Positions 59,398 to 64,000 of a stretch of DNA of 64,000 nt are shown one piece after another. This stretch comes from Leptofilum sp965223525 (GTDB lineage Bacteria; Chloroflexota; Anaerolineae; Promineifilales; Promineifilaceae). Below the pieces are notes generated by a model. That model did no database searches, was not told the origin of the DNA, and saw only the letters and a list, made by a program, of their open reading frames with translations. The translations under genes were made by a program, and so were the position numbers. Location: positions 806,001 through 870,000 of the forward strand of contig NZ_CBDCWX010000005.1 in NCBI RefSeq assembly GCF_965223525.1. Reading direction: 5' to 3'. How positions within the stretch are numbered: position 1 is the stretch's first letter; the number at the start of each line of letters is the position of its first letter.

Positions 59398-60147
59398 AAA
59401 GGCTGCTGCCAGTTGCGGCAGCAGCTCTGCAACATCTTCCCGAAAAAGTAGATCGGCTTCCCGATCCATATGTGTTGGCCCAAAATTAACGATGATGAGG
59501 CGCGCACCGGCTCGTTTAGCAAGCAGCGGCAAATCGCCAGCGGGTGCCACTTCTAAAGATGACCCGGCTACCAGCATCACGTCGCACTGTTTGGCCACTT
59601 GCTGAGCCAAGTGCATGGTTAGGGCAGGCAGTAATTCACCAAATAATATCACGTTTGGCTTGAGGATGTGATCACAGGTGGGGCAGCAGGGCAGTTGGCC
59701 CGTTTCAATCAGAGCCTTCACCAGCGGCAGACCGTCTACCTCGGTGTGGCAACTTAGGCAAGTGGCGCGGCGCAGGCTGCCGTGTACTTCATAAACAGTT
59801 TGGCTGCCAGCGCGGGTGTGCAGCAAATCTATGTTTTGGGTGATGATGGCTTGTAAACGGCCGTTCGCCTCCAAACTTGCCAGCGCCTCATGTGCTGGGT
59901 TAGGTTGAGCATTGAAGATAGTGGTGGCTAACGGCCGTATCCAGTTGAAAAATGCCTCTGGATTATGCCGAAAGGCGTAGATGGACGCCATTTCCATCAA
60001 ATCGCCCTGCTCCCACAGCCCAGAATCCGGGCTGCGATAATCGGGAATGCCGGAGGGCGTGCTGATGCCAGCCCCAGTGAGGGCCACAACCGACTTTGCC
60101 TGCCGCAAAAGCTCTATGGCACGAGCGACTGTTGGTGAGGGGTTCAT
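59392..60147 (-). CDS. cobB: NAD-dependent protein deacylase (sirtuin)
   Basis: This 251-residue Sir2-type deacylase removes acetyl or acyl groups from lysines using NAD. Motifs are LTGAGISTPSGIPDYRSP near residues 23-40, TQNIDLLHTRAG near 100-111 with catalytic His in VYEVHGSLRR near 117-126, and a zinc site CLSCH near 130 with CCPTC near 155. NVILFGE and VAGSSLEVAPAGDLP follow. The length is normal, but the final Val and stop are given by the 55-base element, so the original end may be lost. It begins five bases after the CpaE-like gene. Confidence 0.93.
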   Translation of the reverse strand: MNPSPTVARAIELLRQAKSVVALTGAGISTPSGIPDYRSPDSGLWEQGDLMEMASIYAFRHNPEAFFNWIRPLATTIFNAQPNPAHEALASLEANGRLQAIITQNIDLLHTRAGSQTVYEVHGSLRRATCLSCHTEVDGLPLVKALIETGQLPCCPTCDHILKPNVILFGELLPALTMHLAQQVAKQCDVMLVAGSSLEVAPAGDLPLLAKRAGARLIIVNFGPTHMDREADLLFREDVAELLPQLAAAFV

Positions 60148-60152
60148 GGCAC

Positions 60153-61376
60153 TTACGGTTGCACCAGCTTTTGGGCAATTTGCCGGATGAGGATAGCGGC
60201 TTTGGCATGTGGATTTAGCTGCACGAGCGGGACGCTTTTATTCACCGCCTGGTTCATCTCGGCGGGGGGCATTGGCAAAACGGCCGTTAGCGGATGGTTG
60301 AGAAACTTTTCTAGGGTCTGGTGGGGGATAGCCATCTGCCCGCTAAAGTCAAAAATGATGGCGCGCACCGTGGCCTCTTCTGGGGCAATTTCATGCAGAT
60401 GCTCTAGCAGTTGACGCGCATTGGCCAGCGCCACCCGCTCTGGGCGCAGGCAGACAATGATTTGGTTTGCTTGTGCTAATATGGATTCAACAACGGCCGT
60501 TAGTTGATGCCCACAATCAACAATCAATTGATGGTTTGGTTTGATGAGCGGCTGCAACAAGTTAAGCGTCTGTTCTGGCTCCAGCGGCAGCGGCGGTTCA
60601 TCATGCTGGGTATGGACAAGCAGCAACTCTAAATTTTCGGCGTAGGAATACAGCTCCTTCTTTAAAAGGTGGCTCCACTGGCTTTCTGGTTGGGTAAGCA
60701 CATTGTTGAGGCCTTTTTGATGCTTTTGGCTCAAGTATAGAGCCACATGTCCTTGCACAAGATCCAGATCGAGCAAAGTGGTGGCCTGACTGCTACTAGC
60801 CAGGCTGCTGGCCAAGTTAATGGCCAACGTGGTTGCCCCTGCCCCGCCGCGTGCGCCTAAAATCGCTGTTACCGACCCAGCCGATGAAAATGTAACAGAA
60901 CGTGTTAAAGGCGCACTGGTATCACCCACTCCTTTGCGCTTGTTCGCTTCAGGCAAGGGCTTGTGCAGGCGCGTTTGGGCGGCCGCTTTTGGGGTGCGGT
61001 CTTCGAACATCGTTTTCACACGTTCCAAAAGTTCAGCGGGTTCCGTAGGTTTGGTCAGGTAATCATCAGCCCCGGCGTCAAACCCGGCCAACTTTTGTTC
61101 TGCTTCATCAACGGCCGTAAACATGATGATAGGCATATCTGCCAAGTTAGGCATGGCCCGCAGCCGGCGGCACACTTCCCAACCATCCATCTCTGGCATC
61201 ATGCCATCCACCATCACCATATCTGGGTTCTCTGACTCTGCCAAAGAGAGACCCCGGAAGCCAGACCGCGCCCCAAGCACGTTGTACCCATGCTGCTGCA
61301 AAACACGCTGAATAATACTCAGCGTCTCTGGGTGGTCATCAATGACTAATATTTTGAAGGCAATCGGTGATGTCAT
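60153..61376 (-). CDS. Response regulator fused to a CpaE/TadZ-like ATPase
   Basis: This 407-residue protein has a receiver domain at residues 5-125 (VIDDHPETL; phospho-acceptor Asp in MVMVDGMMPEMDGWE; KPTEPAELLER after the conserved Lys). A linker follows, then a MinD/ParA-like ATPase from about 165 with the deviant Walker motif GARGGAGATTLAINLA near 175-190, which lacks the usual lysine. This is the TadZ/CpaE layout, which positions type IV (Tad) pilus machinery. No other tad genes are in the window. A poor ribosome site lies at 61376; six extra residues upstream are possible. Confidence 0.85.
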   Translation of the reverse strand: MTSPIAFKILVIDDHPETLSIIQRVLQQHGYNVLGARSGFRGLSLAESENPDMVMVDGMMPEMDGWEVCRRLRAMPNLADMPIIMFTAVDEAEQKLAGFDAGADDYLTKPTEPAELLERVKTMFEDRTPKAAAQTRLHKPLPEANKRKGVGDTSAPLTRSVTFSSAGSVTAILGARGGAGATTLAINLASSLASSSQATTLLDLDLVQGHVALYLSQKHQKGLNNVLTQPESQWSHLLKKELYSYAENLELLLVHTQHDEPPLPLEPEQTLNLLQPLIKPNHQLIVDCGHQLTAVVESILAQANQIIVCLRPERVALANARQLLEHLHEIAPEEATVRAIIFDFSGQMAIPHQTLEKFLNHPLTAVLPMPPAEMNQAVNKSVPLVQLNPHAKAAILIRQIAQKLVQP

Positions 61377-61441
61377 AGGTTTTTCCCGATACAAACTGCC
61401 TTGTCAGCTTTCAGAAATCGGATTTCTTGACGAATATCTAC

Positions 61442-62230
61442 CTATACTGGCGGCCAGGGGTAATGTCGCCCTGGGCCTGGGGCAAGGAAGGTTCCTCGAT
61501 TGATAACTCGACGGATGCGATTTTGTAAGGCACCTACTTCTGTTTGAGCCAACAGGCGGGTTAGTTCAGAACGTAAGCCTGCTTTGTTGCTAGCAATTTT
61601 ATCACTTAATGTTTCTAAATCAGATAGCATTTCTAATGGTATTGGCTCACCAGCAAATTCCCAAATGACAGTTCTGAGCTTATACTCTGCATGAAAACAG
61701 ATGCCATGATCAATAAGCCATAGCTTGTCAGAATTTTCATGTTCCTCAATGAGTACATGCCCTGCCTTTCGATCTGCATTATTGATGATGATGTCTAGCA
61801 ACACGGTTTTTTGTAACGCTTCCCTAAATTTGGGCTCGCCTTCAAAGGTAAAGTAATGTGCTTCTGGGTTGTGGTCAATAAAAAGCTGTACAGAGCCCGT
61901 GCCGTGTTCGCCTTCACGCAGCACGGTGGGGGGAACGAGGTTCCAGCCAATGGCATGGCTAATCAAAAAAGCAGCGCGTTCTCGTTGGCACAGAGTTCCT
62001 TGGGCAAAGTCCCACAACGGCCGTTCGCCACGACGCGGTTTGTACACCGCTCGCACTTCCTTTACGCTATTTTGAGGCAAATGGGGCAATGCTTCCCAAA
62101 CGGCCGTGTTTGGGCAAACATCTACCAAAAACGAGTAGTTTGAACTCCAGGGCAGCACCCCTTTTACAGACAGTGTACCCACCTGCAATAACTGAAGCCA
62201 ATCCGCTGTGCTAAGCGTTTGTTGTGCCAT
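61442..62230 (-). CDS. SCO1664-family protein (PI3/4-kinase-like fold)
   Basis: This 262-residue protein matches the SCO1664 family. KGVLPWSSNYSFLVDV near residues 24-39 is followed by AVYKPRRGERPLWDFAQGTL with a lysine resembling the kinase ATP-lysine, and IINNADRKAGHVLIEE near 149-164, with DNxDRKxxHxL typical of phosphatidylinositol-kinase-like catalytic loops. LWLIDHGICFH near 170 has the metal-binding Asp. The family, the DUF3090 family and an MSMEG_4193-type phosphatase form a conserved trio in Actinobacteria and Chloroflexi. Their joint function is not established. Here the three genes lie together. Confidence 0.87.
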   Translation of the reverse strand: MAQQTLSTADWLQLLQVGTLSVKGVLPWSSNYSFLVDVCPNTAVWEALPHLPQNSVKEVRAVYKPRRGERPLWDFAQGTLCQRERAAFLISHAIGWNLVPPTVLREGEHGTGSVQLFIDHNPEAHYFTFEGEPKFREALQKTVLLDIIINNADRKAGHVLIEEHENSDKLWLIDHGICFHAEYKLRTVIWEFAGEPIPLEMLSDLETLSDKIASNKAGLRSELTRLLAQTEVGALQNRIRRVINRGTFLAPGPGRHYPWPPV

Positions 62231-62257
62231 TTCAACAGTTAACCGCTTGCCTCAAAA

Positions 62258-62764
62258 TTAATGTGCATGCCCATTTCGGTGTGGACAAAAATGCCCGGTT
62301 GCATCAATTGGTTTGCCACAATTCCCACAAATGGGCCGTCCCGCCTTCACAACATCGTAAGCATGTTTTACCAGAGCCTGAACCTGCTCCCGAGTAATCC
62401 AGTAGCTTACGACGTTGGGTTCATCATCTTCGCCAACCAGCTCATAAGCAACCAGCACCACCTGGTTGCTCTCTTCATTGTACCCAATGCCAATGTTGCC
62501 CACGCGGAACAATGCTTCTATTGGCTCTCGCAGCCGCATGTCGGTCCAAACAGGGGCTTCTTCCGCCGTCGGATATTTTTGAGCCAGCTCCTCAATAAGC
62601 GCATCGAAGCTTTCGGCCAACATGCGTGCTTGTTCTTTCTCTATTGTAAGTGAAATGGTTTGTGACCCACGACTGCCCTGTAGGTAAAAAGTCCGCTGCC
62701 CTGGGGAGCCGATGGTTCCCACAGTAATTTGTGTCGCTGGGTTTAGTTCAATATGGCTAGCCAT
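62258..62764 (-). CDS. DUF3090-family protein
   Basis: This 168-residue protein is the second member of the conserved trio. It starts with a beta-rich stretch including ITVGTIGSPGQRTFYLQG near 13-30 and ends in CGNCGKPIDATGHFCPHRNG near 146-165, a C-x2-C...C-x-H-x-N arrangement that could bind zinc. Its function is unknown. It lies between the phosphatase and SCO1664-like genes with short gaps of 27-30 bases. Confidence 0.9.
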   Translation of the reverse strand: MASHIELNPATQITVGTIGSPGQRTFYLQGSRGSQTISLTIEKEQARMLAESFDALIEELAQKYPTAEEAPVWTDMRLREPIEALFRVGNIGIGYNEESNQVVLVAYELVGEDDEPNVVSYWITREQVQALVKHAYDVVKAGRPICGNCGKPIDATGHFCPHRNGHAH

Positions 62765-62794
62765 AAGGTTCTCTGCGTAAAAGCCGAAGCTTGC

Positions 62795-63490
62795 TTAACT
62801 GTTGGAATTTTCTGAGGAAACGGCCGTTTCGCCCGTATCATCAGCCTTTTCATTTTCCTTGTTTTTTGCTGGTTTTTTGGGTGGCTTGAGTGGCCCGTCA
62901 TCGTTAATGCGACCCACGCGCACCATCCCATTTGGCGCTAAATGCAGCACGCTCACCGACGCTGGCGAAATGATGATGCGTTGGAACAGATCAATATGCA
63001 CGCCCAAATAATGTGCCAATACCAGCTTGATCAAGTCTGCATGTGAAACCACGCAAATAATATCTTTGTCATCGTGCTGCCCGGCCAACGCTTCCAGTGC
63101 GTTGACACCGCGTGCCTGAACCTCGCGCAATGTTTCCCCGCCAGGGAACTTCATGCGGCTGGGGAAAAACTGAACCGTAAACCACGCTTTCTTTTTAGCC
63201 AGTTTCTTAACTTTCTTGCCTTCCCACTCGCCATAACGCACCTCACCCACGTCTTCCAGAATGTTAAGGGGGAGGTTCTGGCTGGTGGCGATGAATTCGG
63301 CCGTTTCGCGGCAGCGCAACACAGGGCTACTGTACAATGACTTGATGGGTAATTCAGATAAACGCTCTGCCGCCGCTGCTGCTTGCTGACGGCCGTTTTC
63401 ATTCAGATGAACCCCTTCGATCCAACCTGCTAACCGATGTTTCTTTACCCAATCATTTTCGCCATGTCGCACAAGAACAATTGTTGTCAT
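62795..63490 (-). CDS. Histidine phosphatase, MSMEG_4193-type
   Basis: This 231-residue phosphatase has the RHG active-site motif in TIVLVRHGENDW near residues 3-14, YSSPVLRCRETAE near 54-66, the acid/base Glu region in GEVRYGEWEGKK near 82-93 and the second histidine in VVSHADLIKLVLAHYLG near 152-168. It matches the family annotated as MSMEG_4193 putative phosphomutase, a trio partner of SCO1664 and DUF3090 proteins. The C-terminal 30 residues are lysine- and glutamate-rich and look disordered. ATG 63490 is preferred over a start six codons upstream. Confidence 0.9.
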   Translation of the reverse strand: MTTIVLVRHGENDWVKKHRLAGWIEGVHLNENGRQQAAAAAERLSELPIKSLYSSPVLRCRETAEFIATSQNLPLNILEDVGEVRYGEWEGKKVKKLAKKKAWFTVQFFPSRMKFPGGETLREVQARGVNALEALAGQHDDKDIICVVSHADLIKLVLAHYLGVHIDLFQRIIISPASVSVLHLAPNGMVRVGRINDDGPLKPPKKPAKNKENEKADDTGETAVSSENSNS

Positions 63491-63527
63491 ACGTGAATAA
63501 TAGCACAACTAATAAGCTGACGAAATA

Positions 63528-64000
63528 TTAGTTGCGCTGGACTTGATCTAAAAGGTCTGGTGGCAAAACTGGGTTGAAGCTCAAAGAGTTGCAGGCGCGT
63601 GTATCCCCTTCCGTAAATTCAACATCCGCAGCCCCAGAGAATTGTGCATATTGGGCAATGCCAAAATAGGCGGCCATCACGTTGCAGGCCACCGGTGCTG
63701 CCCACCGCGACCCTTCGCCGCCGTGGTACAGGAAGGCCGCCACCACAATTTCTGGCTCGTCAAACGGTGCATACCCCACATACCAGGAGTGTGTGGGCAA
63801 AATGCGCCGGTTTAAGATGTCGTCGAAGCTGCACCACCCTTTTTCGATGGCGATATTGTCACAAAATTCGGCCGTTCCCGTTTTACCAGCAGTCGTAATG
63901 CCAAAAGGGTCCAGCCAATCTACGTAGGTCGCCCCGGTATAAAATTCATCTTCATCCACAAAAACGTTAACCAATTGCATCCCTTCGGCAATGATTTCCA
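63528..64000 (-). CDS. Penicillin-binding protein transpeptidase, C-terminal part (5' end beyond window)
   Basis: The open frame runs from the window edge to the stop at 63528, about 157 residues. GKTGTAEF holds the Lys-Thr-Gly motif of penicillin-binding protein transpeptidases. HSWYVGYAPFDEPEIVVAAF follows, as in class B PBPs (PBP2/FtsI) that cross-link peptidoglycan outside the membrane. The SxxK and SxN motifs would be upstream and outside the window. Whether it is the elongation (PBP2) or division (FtsI) type cannot be told. Confidence 0.88.
   Translation of the reverse strand, partial: EIIAEGMQLVNVFVDEDEFYTGATYVDWLDPFGITTAGKTGTAEFCDNIAIEKGWCSFDDILNRRILPTHSWYVGYAPFDEPEIVVAAFLYHGGEGSRWAAPVACNVMAAYFGIAQYAQFSGAADVEFTEGDTRACNSLSFNPVLPPDLLDQVQRN

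Larger units (their letters stand above)
131..63397. repeat. Dispersed palindromic octamer ACGGCCGT (about 87 copies)
   Basis: The self-complementary octamer ACGGCCGT recurs through nearly the whole window. I counted about 87 exact copies by eye, for example near 131, 1339, 6454, 9465, 11505, 18073, 24583, 26146, 34396, 36782, 43877, 50719, 58103 and 62820. About one copy would be expected by chance in 64 kb of even composition. Many copies extend to GAAACGGCCGTTTC. Most lie inside genes, read as Thr-Ala-Val, Asn-Gly-Arg or Arg-Pro depending on frame, and others are intergenic. Many seven-of-eight matches (ACGGCCGC, ACGGCCGA) are also present. The pattern resembles the HIP1 octamer of cyanobacteria, but the sequence differs. 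The count is manual and may be off by a few. Confidence 0.93.

Overview
The window looks like a piece of a bacterial chromosome of moderate GC content, most likely from the phylum Chloroflexota (Anaerolineae-like). This placement is inferred from three things: the SCO1664-like / DUF3090 / MSMEG_4193-type phosphatase triplet (known from Actinobacteria and Chloroflexi), large lipoprotein-dependent ABC operons, and a tadZ/CpaE-like response regulator. No rRNA, tRNA, CRISPR array, integrase or transposase was found. The most pervasive signal is the palindromic octamer ACGGCCGT: about 87 exact copies counted by eye, roughly one per 735 bases, in genes of every family on both strands.

Layout. 1-822: end of a DUF6159-type membrane protein. 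985-12511: an amino-sugar scavenging operon with a ROK repressor, a ROK kinase, a lipoprotein carrying two tandem sugar-binding domains, two MalF/MalG-type permeases, a NagZ-like GH3 hydrolase, NagA and a SIS-domain deaminase (NagB-II type). 12599-18726: a GlsB-like membrane protein, uvrA, small unknowns, gluconokinase and 6-phosphogluconate dehydrogenase. 18835-33740: an accessory stretch with an acyl-CoA dehydrogenase, three SDR oxidoreductases, a LuxR/hydrolase fusion, an MddA-like methyltransferase, an AraC regulator, a diheme lipoprotein with a molybdenum oxidoreductase (IorAB-like), a serine hydrolase and a DoxX-like protein. This stretch also holds visible gene debris: remnants of a class III cyclase and a SnoaL-like gene, a duplicated araC tail and a frameshifted 2-hydroxyacid dehydrogenase. 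33970-45393: tag, then a PucR regulator, DUF917 protein, DppABCDF-type transporter, second DUF917 protein and M29-like aminopeptidase, which together look like an uncharacterised uptake and catabolic operon.

45525-50428 (minus): a MacAB-like ATPase, permease and adaptor set. 50825-51847: asparaginase. 52114-52665: an AhpD-like peroxidase-related protein with an in-frame TGA exactly at the second cysteine of its CxxC motif, followed by a SECIS-like hairpin. This is best read as a selenoprotein and is the most notable single gene here. 52752-58005: enoyl-CoA hydratase, patatin, polyphosphate glucokinase, several small unknowns and an AlkD-like protein. 58033-64000 (minus): GAF histidine kinase, sirtuin, CpaE-like regulator, the SCO1664/DUF3090/phosphatase triplet and the end of a penicillin-binding protein.

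Intergenic DNA is rich in small inverted repeats. There is a CCACAGAG...CTCTGTGG family (six paired copies and one half copy), a GTAATCGG family at three gene ends, a 55-base element present twice at gene 3' ends, and perfect hairpins directly after the binding-protein gene of both ABC operons. Several of these repeats supply the last codons and stop codon of the gene they follow.
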